Origin: Chthoniobacter sp.
GTDB taxonomy: Bacteria; Verrucomicrobiota; Verrucomicrobiia; Chthoniobacterales; Chthoniobacteraceae
DNA: 10,195 bases
NCBI GenBank assembly: GCA_025352865.1
Contig: JANXSB010000404.1
Span: 1-10,195 of the forward strand
Direction of reading: 5' to 3'
Below the pieces are notes generated by a model. The model did no database searches, was not told where the DNA came from, and worked only from the letters and a program-made list of their open reading frames with translations. The translations under genes and the position numbers were made by a program. The first letter of the stretch is position 1. The number at the start of each line of letters is the position of its first letter. Shown here in pieces: positions 1 to 6,996 of the stretch.

Positions 1-2
1 CC

Positions 3-866
3 AAGACGAGCTTGAAGGGCGGCACGATCCTCGACGCAGTGCGGTGCTACAACGCGCACCACGCGGGGTTGCCGACGAAGCCCTTCACCGAAGTCGCCGA
101 CGAGTTCCTCGCTGCGAAGGAGGCGATGGGCATCAGCTTCGACTACCGCCGCAGTTTGCGGCATTACCTTGCCCGGCTGAAAAAAGATTTCAGCCAGCAG
201 CCGCTCGCGGACATCACGACGGTGCAGGTCGATGACTGGTTGCGCGAAGCCCACGGCAATCACACGACGAAGAACAACCTGCGGCGCGTGTTCGTGACGC
301 TATTCAAGTGGGCGCGCGAGCGCGGGTATCTCGCACAGGACAAGAAGACCGCGCCCGAGCGCGCCATGACCTTCAACGGCGCGGAAACCGCGCCGGCGAT
401 TTTTACGCCGGCAGAGATGAAGAGGATTCTCGCCGTGTGCCCCGACAACCTTCTGCCGCATGTCGTCATCGGCGCTTTCTCCGGCATCCGCGCATCGGAA
501 ATCGAGCGGCTCGAATGGAGCGAGATTTTGTGGGATCGCGGTTACATCGAAATCAAAGCGGCGAAGGCGAAGACGAAGGCGCGGCGGCTCGTGCCGATCC
601 TGCCGAATCTGCGCGCGTGGCTGGAACCGAGGAAAAAGGAACAGGGCCGCGTCTGCTTCCTGCGGAATCTTCACCTGCGACTGACCTACTTCGGCGAAAA
701 GTCCGGCGTCGGCTGGAAGCAGAACGCACTGCTCCGCTTCCCACGCGCCCACACCGGATGGGCGTACCCACGGTCGCTCCAGGCCGGCGAAGCAGAGCTT
801 CGGGGACAAGGGCGTTTTCAAGCTGGAGCTTGGGAACGAGGATGGAACCGCGCAGCGGTTGCCTAA
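3..866 (+). pseudogene. Tyrosine recombinase/phage integrase, 5' incomplete and 3' truncated
   Basis: The reading frame is open from the left edge, so the true start lies outside the window; a TTG at 12 is only an internal codon and is used here as residue 1. Residues about 24-105 look like the SAM-like core-binding domain, with the usual phrase about ending at a turn and being followed by a short helical bundle. Residues about 131-240 are the start of the catalytic domain: FTPAEMKRIL, then SGIRASEIERLEW with the first catalytic Arg at R160, then a basic strand region (184-192) where the catalytic Lys normally sits. In relatives the text after GWKQNAL (234-240) continues with the R-H-S box (HxxR). 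Here homology stops at base 731 and the frame runs into hairpin-rich DNA up to the stop at 864-866. The HxxR box, the second His/Trp and the nucleophilic Tyr are all absent in every frame up to base 896, so the protein should be unable to recombine DNA. It is a relic of a mobile element or genomic island boundary. The family call is confident; whether truncation came from insertion or deletion is not visible. Confidence 0.82.
732..863. repeat. Cluster of four short palindromes, likely dispersed repeat element
   Basis: Directly after the point where integrase homology ends, four separate inverted repeats occur within about 120 bp. They are 746-764 (CGCCCA/TGGGCG, 7-nt loop), 788-802 (CGAAGC/GCTTCG, 3-nt loop), 819-832 (CAAGCT/AGCTTG around GG) and 846-860 (AACCGC/GCGGTT, 3-nt loop). 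A further overlapping pair, TGGG-CGTA-CCCA, lies at 759-770. Each stem is perfect over 4-6 bp. The motif AAGCTGGAGCTTGGGAACGA is of a kind I recall as an intergenic palindromic repeat in Verrucomicrobia and other environmental bacteria, but I cannot search for other copies. The block ends about 34 bp before the DUF1501 start, so it forms the whole upstream region of that gene. The left boundary (about 732) is set by where integrase similarity stops; the right boundary is uncertain. Confidence 0.6.
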
Positions 867-896
867 CGAACCGGGCTGCGGCAGCATTGTCCCGCC

Positions 897-2339
897 ATGC
901 ACGACCCGTTCTCGATCACCCGCCGGCATTTCTTTGGCCGGACGGCCAATGCCATCGGCAGCGCCGCGCTCGCGTCGCTGCTGAATCGCGATCTTTTCGC
1001 CGCGCCAGATCTGAGTACGCGCGGGGCGCTGCCGGCGCTGCATTTTGCGCCGAAGGCGAAGCATGTGATCTATCTGCACCAGTCGGGCGCGCCGTCGCAT
1101 GTGGATCTTTTCGACTACAAGCCGGAGATGCAAAAGCATCACGGCGAGGAACTGCCGGCGTCGATCCGGCAGGGGCAGCGGATCACGGGGATGACTTCGG
1201 GGCAGAAGGCGTTTCCGGTGGCGGCGACGAAATACAAGTTCGCGCAGTCGGGAAAAAGCGGGCTGTGGCTGAGCGAGCTGCTGCCGCATCACGGCAAAAT
1301 CGCGGACGACATCTGCCTCGTGCGCTCAATGCACACGGACGCGATCAATCACGATCCCGCGATCACTTTCATCCAGACCGGCAGCGAGCAGCCGGGGCGG
1401 CCGTGCCTCGGGAGCTGGCTGAGCTACGGCATCGGGAGTGAAAACAAAAACCTTCCCGCGTTCGTCGTGCTTATTTCGCAGGGCACGGGGGAGCTGAATG
1501 ACCAGCCGCTGATGTCGCGGCTGTGGGGGAGCGGGTTTCTGCCGAGCAGCTATCAGGGCGTGAAGTTTCGCAGCAAGGGCGACCCGGTGCTTTACATCAA
1601 CAACCCGCCGGGCATCGACGATTCGTGCCGGCGCGAGATGCTCGATGCGGTGAAGGGGCTGAACGAAATGCAGGCGTCGGCGCTCGGCGATCCCGAGATC
1701 GAGACGCGCATCGCGCAGTACGAGATGGCGTATCGCATGCAGGCCAGCGTGCCGGAGCTGATGACGCTGGATAAGGAACCCGCGAGCACTTTCGACCTCT
1801 ACGGCCCCGAGGCGAAAACGCCGGGCACCTTCGCGGCGAATGCGCTGCTCGCGCGGCGGCTCGTGGAGCGGGGCGTGCGGTTTGTGCAGCTCTATCATCG
1901 CGGCTGGGATCAGCACGGGAACCTCGCGGGCGCGCTGCCGAAGCAATGCCACGACACGGATCAGGCGAGCGCGGCGCTGGTGCTGGACTTGAAGCAGCGC
2001 GGCTTGCTCGACGAGACGCTCGTCATCTGGGGCGGCGAGTTTGGCCGCACGGCGTATGTGCAGGGCGACATCAACAACCCCGGCTACGGACGCGACCATC
2101 ACCCGCGCTGCTTTTCCATGTGGATGGCCGGCGGCGGCATCAAACCCGGCATGAGCTACGGCGAGACGGACGACTACTGCTACAACATCGTCCGCGACCC
2201 CGTGCATGTGCACGACCTCAACGCCACGATCCTCCGCTGCCTCGGCATCGACCACGAGCGGCTGACCTACAAATTCCAGGGCCGCGATTTCCGGCTCACG
2301 GATGTGCATGGGAAAGTGGTGACGGGCATCCTCGCGTAG
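897..2339 (+). CDS. DUF1501 family protein with Tat signal
   Basis: This 480-residue protein belongs to the DUF1501 family, sulfatase/alkaline phosphatase-fold proteins very abundant in Planctomycetota and Verrucomicrobiota. The N terminus has a twin-arginine export signal: SITRRHFF at residues 6-13, then a hydrophobic, Ala-rich stretch (17-29). Mature-domain family marks are HVIYLHQSGAPSHVDLFDYKP (56-76, with the last residues approximate), NHDPAITFIQTGSE (151-164), GWDQHGN (336-342), LVIWGGEFGRT (375-385) and GRDHHPRCFSMWMAGGG (398-414). It closes with the usual HDLNATILRCLGIDHERLTYKFQGRDFRL region, described by position 439-466. Length is normal, so the gene looks intact. The molecular activity of the family is not established; it is thought to act outside the cytoplasm with exported PSD1 (DUF1549/DUF1553) cytochrome-like proteins. 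No PSD1 gene adjoins it here. ATG at 897 is chosen because the Tat signal follows at once. There is no Shine-Dalgarno sequence, and the upstream 130 bp is the palindrome cluster. Confidence 0.93.
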   Translation: MHDPFSITRRHFFGRTANAIGSAALASLLNRDLFAAPDLSTRGALPALHFAPKAKHVIYLHQSGAPSHVDLFDYKPEMQKHHGEELPASIRQGQRITGMTSGQKAFPVAATKYKFAQSGKSGLWLSELLPHHGKIADDICLVRSMHTDAINHDPAITFIQTGSEQPGRPCLGSWLSYGIGSENKNLPAFVVLISQGTGELNDQPLMSRLWGSGFLPSSYQGVKFRSKGDPVLYINNPPGIDDSCRREMLDAVKGLNEMQASALGDPEIETRIAQYEMAYRMQASVPELMTLDKEPASTFDLYGPEAKTPGTFAANALLARRLVERGVRFVQLYHRGWDQHGNLAGALPKQCHDTDQASAALVLDLKQRGLLDETLVIWGGEFGRTAYVQGDINNPGYGRDHHPRCFSMWMAGGGIKPGMSYGETDDYCYNIVRDPVHVHDLNATILRCLGIDHERLTYKFQGRDFRLTDVHGKVVTGILA

Positions 2340-2414
2340 GCTGTTTAACAAAACCGACGAATTCCCCGCGTGCAGGCTTGCGGCGGGCGCGGCGGGCTTC
2401 TACACCACCCGGTC

Positions 2415-3638
2415 ATGAATTCCTCCCGCAACAAACTTTTCCTGATGATGGTGCTCGAGATCGCGATCTGGGGCGCGTGGCAGATCAAGATTTTCAGCTA
2501 CATGGGGATGCTGAAATTCGAGCCCGGCCAGCAGGCGCTCGTCGGCAGCGTTTTCGGCATCGCCTCGCTCGTCGGCATCTTTTTCTCGAACCAGTTCGCG
2601 GATCGAAATTTTGCCGCGGAAAGGTTTCTCGCGTTCAGTCACCTGGTCGGCGGACTGGCGCTCGTGGGCACCGCTTTTGTCACGAGCTTCTGGCCGTTCT
2701 TTGCGCTGTTCCTGATCTACGGGTTGCTCTACGTGCCCACGATTTCGGTCACAAATTCCCTCGCCTTCGCCAACCTCGCCAACCCGGCGAAAGACTTCGG
2801 CTTTGTCCGCATGGGCGGAACCATCGGCTGGATCGTGGTGAGCTGGCCGTTCATTCTGCTGCTGAAAGATTCCGCCGGACCGGAGACGACGCGCTGGATT
2901 TTCGTCGTCGCGGGCGTGATCTCGTTTGTGCTCGCCGCCTTCAGCCTCACGCTCCCGCACACGCCGCCGCGCACCGACACGCACGGCCTCGACAAGCTCG
3001 CGTGGATGCGCGCCGCCAAGCTGCTCGGCACGCCCTACGTGCTCGTGCTCTTCCTCGTCACCTTCATCGACTCCACGATTCACAACGGCTACTTCGTCGT
3101 CATCGACGGCTTTCTCACCAAGGTCGGCATCTCGTCCAACATGACCATGGTCGTGAGCAGCATCGGCCAGGTCGCGGAGATCGTGACCATGCTCATCCTC
3201 GGCACGGTGCTGAAAAAGCTCGGTTGGAAATGGACGATGATCCTTGGCATTCTCGGCCACGCGTGCCGCTTCGGCGTGTTCGCGTTTTTCCAGGAATCGC
3301 CCGCGCTCATCATCGCCATCCAGGTGCTCCACGGCATCTGCTACGCGTTCTTTTTCGCCACGGTTTATATCTTCGTGGATGCGGTTTTCCCGAAGGATGT
3401 GCGGGCCAGCGCGCAGGGGCTTTTCAATCTGCTCATCCTCGGTGTCGGCATGGTCGTCGCCAGCCAGCTTTTCCCGCGCCTCTCCGCGGCCTACACGGTC
3501 GATGGCGTGGTCGATTACCACCGCCTCTTCCTCGTCCCCACCGGCATGGCGCTCGCGGCCATGGCGGCGCTCTTCCTCTTTTTCAAACCACCCACCGAGC
3601 GCCCCGAGGACTTCGGCCCCCCCACGACTCCGCACTAA
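2415..3638 (+). CDS. MFS transporter, nucleoside:H+ symporter (NupG/XapB-like) family
   Basis: A 407-residue integral membrane protein of the Nuc_H_symport branch of the major facilitator superfamily (E. coli NupG, XapB). These import nucleosides using the proton gradient. Family signatures are the N-terminal KLFLMMVLEIAIWGAW (7-22), the TNSLAFANL segment (113-121) and the VRMGGTIGWIVVSW block (131-144), which matches the R-x-W/G-G-T-I-G-W signature of the family. About twelve hydrophobic segments can be traced, with a longer hydrophilic centre (181-200) separating the two six-helix halves. The C-terminal half has RASAQGLFNLL (330-340), and the protein ends in a polar tail. I use ATG 2415 because homologous sequence begins there. 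An earlier GTG at 2370 would add 15 residues (Gly-rich, no membrane character) with no family likeness. Substrate is inferred from the family only; purine or pyrimidine preference cannot be read. No nucleoside-catabolism gene is adjacent. Its stop codon overlaps the gluQ stop. Confidence 0.88.
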   Translation: MNSSRNKLFLMMVLEIAIWGAWQIKIFSYMGMLKFEPGQQALVGSVFGIASLVGIFFSNQFADRNFAAERFLAFSHLVGGLALVGTAFVTSFWPFFALFLIYGLLYVPTISVTNSLAFANLANPAKDFGFVRMGGTIGWIVVSWPFILLLKDSAGPETTRWIFVVAGVISFVLAAFSLTLPHTPPRTDTHGLDKLAWMRAAKLLGTPYVLVLFLVTFIDSTIHNGYFVVIDGFLTKVGISSNMTMVVSSIGQVAEIVTMLILGTVLKKLGWKWTMILGILGHACRFGVFAFFQESPALIIAIQVLHGICYAFFFATVYIFVDAVFPKDVRASAQGLFNLLILGVGMVVASQLFPRLSAAYTVDGVVDYHRLFLVPTGMALAAMAALFLFFKPPTERPEDFGPPTTPH

Positions 3639-4474
3639 AACTGCGCGCGCAATTCCTCCGGCGTCGCGCCGCTCGCGCGCAGGCTGCGGAGGCTGGTGGC
3701 GTCGTCACGTTTCGCGAGGCGGATGCCGTTCACGTCGGTCATCAGCGTGCAGTGGTGAAAGGCGGGTGCGTCGAGGCCGAGCGCGCGGTAGAGCAGGAGC
3801 TGGCGGCAGGTGCTGGTGAGCAGGTCCGCGCCGCGCACGACTTCGGTGATGCCCATCGCCGCGTCATCGACCGCGCATGCGAGCTGATAGCTCGGCAGGC
3901 CGTCTTTGCGCCACACGAGGAAGTCGCCGAAATCGCGGCCCGCGATTTCTGCGTGCCCGCCGAGCGCGCTGTCCGTAAAGGAAATTGTTTCGCCATCCGG
4001 CACGCGGAAGCGCCAGTTGCCTTTGCCATCTGCCATCTGCCATTTGCCATTCTCCCGCCCTCGGCAAGTGCCGGGATAGATCGGCTCGTCCTCGCCCGCG
4101 TGCGGCGCGGTGAGTGCGCGGAGCACGTCCTGGCGCGAGCAGATGCAGGGATAGATCGAGCCGCTTGCGCGGAGATTTTCGAAAGCCGCGACGTACCCCG
4201 CCATGCGTGCGCTCTGCACATACGGCGCGTGCGGCCCGCCCACGTCCGGCCCTTCGCTCCAGCGCAGACCAAACCAGCGCAGATCCTCGATCATCGCCGC
4301 GCTGAAATCCGCCCCGCATCGCGCAGCGTCGAGGTCTTCGCTGCGCAGAATCAGCGCCCCGCCGGCTGCCTCCGCGCGCTGCTGCGCGATCCAGAAAGTG
4401 CGCGCGTGGCCGAGGTGAAGGAAACCCGTTGGCGAGGGCGCGAGCCGTCCGCGATAGCTGCGAGTGGTAGTCAC
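3635..4474 (-). CDS. gluQ: Glutamyl-Q tRNA(Asp) synthetase
   Basis: This 279-residue protein is a truncated paralogue of glutamyl-tRNA synthetase. GluQ activates glutamate and attaches it to queuosine at the wobble position of tRNA(Asp) rather than to the tRNA 3' end. Seen directly: RLAPSPTGFLHLGHA (10-24) with the class I HIGH motif as HLGH (20-23); SEDLDAAR (45-52); a zinc site with C110, C112, Y133 and C137, spaced as in E. coli GluQ (Y then C four residues later); AVDDAAMGITEVVRGADLL (201-219); and a KMSKS-like KRDD (255-258). The anticodon-binding domain of true GluRS is absent, as expected. GTG at 4474 is the start: an in-frame stop lies just upstream, and AGAAGGA is placed four bases before it, the only clear Shine-Dalgarno in the window. 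Oddity: residues about 141-154 (Trp/Gln/Met/Lys-rich) are an insertion encoded by a heptamer repeat between the zinc site and the RFRVPDG strand. The frame is kept and all active-site residues remain, so activity is plausible. The gene implies a queuosine-containing tRNA(Asp) pool. Confidence 0.94.
   Translation of the reverse strand: MTTTRSYRGRLAPSPTGFLHLGHARTFWIAQQRAEAAGGALILRSEDLDAARCGADFSAAMIEDLRWFGLRWSEGPDVGGPHAPYVQSARMAGYVAAFENLRASGSIYPCICSRQDVLRALTAPHAGEDEPIYPGTCRGRENGKWQMADGKGNWRFRVPDGETISFTDSALGGHAEIAGRDFGDFLVWRKDGLPSYQLACAVDDAAMGITEVVRGADLLTSTCRQLLLYRALGLDAPAFHHCTLMTDVNGIRLAKRDDATSLRSLRASGATPEELRAQF
4018..4051. repeat. Heptanucleotide tandem repeat inside gluQ
   Basis: On the + strand four exact-phase 7-mers run from 4024 to 4051: TGCCATC, TGCCATC, TGCCATT, TGCCATT. 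A degenerate unit lacking one base (TGCCTT, 4018-4023) precedes them. On the gluQ coding strand they encode the Trp-Gln-Met-Ala-Asp-Gly-Lys-type insertion at about residues 143-152. A 7-mer unit is not a multiple of three, so gain or loss of a single unit would shift the gluQ frame; the flanks here compensate and the frame is intact. Heptamer arrays with this wording are, from memory, found scattered in intergenic DNA of several environmental bacterial phyla. Their presence inside a synthetase gene is unusual. Confidence 0.8.
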
Positions 4475-4478
4475 GGCG

Positions 4479-4485
4479 TCCTTCT
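4479..4485 (-). promoter_or_regulatory. Shine-Dalgarno sequence of gluQ
   Basis: On the minus strand AGAAGGA lies four bases before the GTG at 4474. It decides the start, since no ATG is available between the upstream in-frame TAG (4486-4484) and the HLGH region. No other gene in the window has a comparable purine-rich site. Confidence 0.6.
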
Positions 4486-4535
4486 ATCCTATTGAGCCGC
4501 GGACGCGAAAGCGCATGCTGCACGCGCCTCATTTT

Positions 4536-5486
4536 ATGCTCCGCATCACTGCCATCTTTTTTCTCGCGATCCTTTCCGCAGCGGCGTCCGAGCCGGAAAC
4601 GTGGCGCAGCGAGCATCGGATCATTGACCTGCACATGCACATTGACGGGACCGAGGAGCGCTTCGCCCGCGCGGTGCGGATCATGGATGCGGCGGGCATC
4701 GGCATCGGCGTGAATCTGAGCGGCGGCACGGTCACGCACGCGCCGGGCGAGACGTCGGAATTTGAGCGCGTGAAGACAATGGCCGACCGGCTGCATCCAG
4801 GGCGTTTCGTGCATTACATGAATCTCGATTACGCGGGCTGGAATGAGCCGGACTTTGCCGAGCGCGCGGCGCGACAGATCGAGGAAGGACGCCGCCTCGG
4901 CGCGGCGGGACTGAAAGAATACAAGCGGCTCGGGCTTTTCCTCCGCGACGCGCAGAAGCAGCTCATCAAAATCGACGACCCGAAGCTCGATGGCGTGTGG
5001 CGCAAATGCGGCGAACTCGGGATGCCGGTTTCGATCCATGTCGCCGATCCGCGCGCTTTCTGGCTGCCGTATGACGAGAAAAACGAGCGCTGGACTGAGT
5101 TGAGGGATCACCGCTCGTGGTGGTTCGGTGACGCCGCGAAATATCCGCCGCGCGAGGAACTCCTCGCCGCGCTCAATCGCGTCATCGAGCGGCATCCGCA
5201 GACCACTTTCGTCTGCGTGCATTTCGCCAACAACGCGGAGGATCTCGACTGGGTGGAGCACGCGCTCGACACGCATCCGAACATGCTCGCCGATCTCGCC
5301 GCGCGCATTCCCGAACTGGGCCGGCACGAGCCGGAGCGCGTTCGCTCCCGCTGCCCGTGTTGTCGGCGGCGAAAATCACCCGCGACTTCGCGCCCGATGG
5401 ACGGCTCGACGAACGCGAGTGGCAGCAAGCCGCGCCGGTGCGGCTCGAATACCAATCCAACGACGCCAGCGCGCGGCCCGAGCTGA
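4536..5486 (+). pseudogene. Secreted amidohydrolase (TIM-barrel metal hydrolase), truncated by frameshifting deletion
   Basis: From ATG 4536 the product begins with a signal peptide (MLRITAIFFLAILSAAASEP, 1-20), followed by an amidohydrolase_2-type barrel. The metal-binding D-x-H-x-H box is DLHMH (31-35). Later metal/catalytic positions are GLKEYKRLG (125-133), SIHVADP (166-172, H168) and FVCVHFANN (225-233, H229). The strand DLAARIPELGRHEPERVR (253-270) is the segment that in relatives leads to the I-L-F-G-T-D strand carrying the last catalytic Asp. That strand never comes: after about base 5342 the frame encodes an Arg/Ser-rich tail with no family resemblance and stops at 5486. The missing C-terminal part of the domain picks up again, in another frame, as the CBM9-like region at 5343-5980. 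The gene is therefore read as broken by an internal out-of-frame deletion; a protein from it would lack the final Asp and an incomplete barrel would probably not fold. ATG 4515 is an alternative start; the longer GTG-initiated version at 4464 overlaps gluQ and delays the signal peptide. Substrate unknown. Confidence 0.8.
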
Positions 5487-5980
5487 GCACGACGGTCCGC
5501 GCGCTGTGGTCGGCGGATTTTCTCTACCTCGGATACGAATGTCCGTTCACGAAGCTGAGCGTTTTCACCCCCGCGCAAAAAGACGAGCGCATCGGGCTGT
5601 GGGATAAAGACGTCGTCGAGGCCTTCATCTGCGCGGATCCCGCAAAGCTCACGCGCTACACCGAATACGAATGGGCGCCCAACGGCGACCGCCTCGACCT
5701 GCTCTGCGATCTGCCCGCGAAGGATTTCGCATGGAGCAGCGGCATGGAATCCGCGGCGAGCTTGGACGAAACCGCGCACGTCTGGCGCGTCGAAGTCCGC
5801 ATCCCGCTGCGCGCCCTCGCCGACACCGCACCGCAGCCCGGCGCGCGCTGGCGCATCAATCTTTTCCGCCACGACACCGCGGGCGGCGGCTTCCTCGCAT
5901 TCAGCCCCACACTCACCTCCACGTTTCACACGCCGGAGCGTTTCGGCTGGCTGGAATTCGCCGGCCCGCCGCCGCCGTGA
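5357..5980 (+). pseudogene. CBM9-like carbohydrate-binding C-terminal domain of the broken amidohydrolase
   Basis: This frame (one base back relative to the amidohydrolase frame) encodes a family 9-like carbohydrate-binding/DOMON-type beta sandwich of about 200 residues. Counting from GTG 5357, marks are ITRDFAPDGRLDEREWQQA (7-25), the F-x-x-D-G-x-L-D-E-x-x-W opening typical of CBM9 modules; LWSADFLYLGYE (50-61); LWDKDVVEAFI (81-91); YTEYEWAPNGDRLDL (101-115); and the ending FHTPERFGWLEF (190-201). The frame is open further back, and bases 5336-5356 read A-R-S-L-P-L-P-V, a linker that fits the end of an amidohydrolase barrel. It has no signal peptide or start of its own; the GTG lies inside the linker. 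From recollection, full-length PVC-group relatives carry an amidohydrolase barrel followed by this module in one exported chain. I infer this is the tail of the same gene and not an independent gene. If translated alone it would stay in the cytoplasm. It ends four bases before the convergent esterase gene. Confidence 0.75.
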
Positions 5981-5984
5981 GCGC

Positions 5985-6878
5985 CTACTTTTTCACCCCG
6001 CGCAGATGCTCGTCGAACCAGTCGGCCATCACCGTCATGTCCTTGTCCATGCCGCCCCAGCCGTGGGCTCCGCCGGGATGGACCACGACCTTCGCCGTGG
6101 CTCCGGCCTCGGTCGCGCGCTGGGCGAAAGTCTCCGACTGCTGGAGCGGCACGAGCTTGTCCGCATCGCCGTGGAAAATGAGCGTCGGCGGCAGCGCGCC
6201 GCTGATGAAATAGATCGGCGAGATTTCTTTTCCATAAACCTGCCGGCTCTCCGGCGTATCCGAGCGCGGGCCGAAGGCGGGCTTGTAGTCTTTCAAAATT
6301 CCGGTGCCCACCGCGTCCTCGCCGGTCGTGCCGTAGTTGAGAAAATCCGTCGGCGGAAAAAAGCACGCGACCGCCTGCACGGCGCTGCTCTCGCGGTCAA
6401 TCGGGTCTTTCGCGTCCGCTTTTCCCGGCCCGCCCTGCGTGCCCATCGTCAGCGAAAGATGCCCACCCGCGCTGCCGCCGGTGATACCGAGCTTGTCAGG
6501 ATTCACACCCCATTTTTTCGCGTTGAAGCGGATGAAGCGCACTGCGCGATGAATGTCCTGCGCGACCTCGGGAATGATGAACCGCGGCTGCGAACCATGC
6601 ACGACCGCGAAGACCGTGTAGCCGCGATCGAGATACGGCGCGTAACCGCGCGGGTTCACTGCATCGTGGCTGGAAAACCAGCCGCCGCTGACCATGTAGA
6701 TGATGCCGTAGCCGTTCGGTTCCTTCGCGGGCTGGATGACATCGAGCGTCAGCGCTGTGCCGAATTTGCGCCCATAGACGACATCCTCTGTGCGCGTGAA
6801 AGTGGCGGGCTCCTCCGCGCGGAGCGAAGGGAGCAGGAGTAAAAACGCGAGGGCGAGAAGGCGGGAGAACGAGTGCAT
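5985..6878 (-). CDS. Secreted alpha/beta hydrolase (esterase/lipase-like, carboxylesterase type)
   Basis: A 297-residue alpha/beta-hydrolase-fold protein with a Sec signal peptide (residues 1 to about 20, hydrophobic core LLALAFLLLLP, ending in LRA before EEP). The nucleophile elbow is GGSAGG (134-139, Ser136), the acid is Asp238 in HGDADKLVP, and the base is His272 in GGAHGW. The triad is therefore complete and in normal order and spacing. The oxyanion region reads MVSGGWFSS (62-70); the first His of the common HGGG/HGGW motif is replaced by Ser, as I recall in many exported PVC-group hydrolases. The closest broad families are BD-FAE/Abhydrolase_3 (dipeptidyl peptidase IV-like, feruloyl or acetyl-xylan esterases), so ester hydrolysis of plant or algal polymer material outside the cytoplasm is likely, but the substrate is not determined. 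ATG 6878 puts the signal peptide at the N terminus. It converges on the broken amidohydrolase/CBM9 gene with a 4-bp gap and diverges from the aldo/keto reductase across 118 bp. Confidence 0.88.
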   Translation of the reverse strand: MHSFSRLLALAFLLLLPSLRAEEPATFTRTEDVVYGRKFGTALTLDVIQPAKEPNGYGIIYMVSGGWFSSHDAVNPRGYAPYLDRGYTVFAVVHGSQPRFIIPEVAQDIHRAVRFIRFNAKKWGVNPDKLGITGGSAGGHLSLTMGTQGGPGKADAKDPIDRESSAVQAVACFFPPTDFLNYGTTGEDAVGTGILKDYKPAFGPRSDTPESRQVYGKEISPIYFISGALPPTLIFHGDADKLVPLQQSETFAQRATEAGATAKVVVHPGGAHGWGGMDKDMTVMADWFDEHLRGVKK

Positions 6879-6996
6879 CTCGCGTTAGTGCTCGCTCGCA
6901 TTTTCCAAAGCAATCCTGAACCGCCGGGCACGCCTCCTGAAAAATCCCGCTCCCCCGCCTTGCCCACAAACGCGCCGCCCAGCTAGCCTCCGCGCC
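6879..6996. promoter_or_regulatory. Divergent intergenic region between esterase and aldo/keto reductase
   Basis: These 118 bp separate two genes transcribed away from each other, so promoters for both must lie here. I see no strong sigma70 boxes, no operator-like palindrome and no RNA gene. A weak TTGCCC/TAGCCT pair (6960-6989, 18-bp spacer) precedes the reductase, but it is not convincing in this GC-rich context. Confidence 0.4.

Noticed and set aside
300..1292. 330-codon minus-strand frame opposite the integrase remnant and the DUF1501 start
   Set aside because: Arg-rich shadow frame crossing the palindrome cluster; no homology seen.
2370..2414. Earlier GTG start for the nucleoside transporter
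   Set aside because: The 15 added residues are Gly/His-rich and not like the family N terminus, which begins at the ATG at 2415.
2400..3635. 411-codon minus-strand frame opposite the transporter
   Set aside because: Highly charged (Glu/Asp/His/Arg) composition is the expected antisense of a hydrophobic membrane protein.
1946..4495. 849-codon open frame on the + strand spanning the DUF1501 end, the transporter and gluQ antisense
   Set aside because: It is Arg/Pro/His-rich with no family resemblance and covers three recognised genes in other frames. Such frames arise from high GC with GC-rich third positions.
3864..5327. 487-codon minus-strand open frame antisense to the amidohydrolase and in another frame of gluQ
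   Set aside because: No domain likeness and composition typical of a shadow frame; gluQ and the amidohydrolase explain the sequence.
5357..5980. Stand-alone CBM9-like gene
   Set aside because: It has no signal peptide and no independent start, and its N terminus is a linker that fits the end of the preceding amidohydrolase. Kept as the tail of a broken gene.
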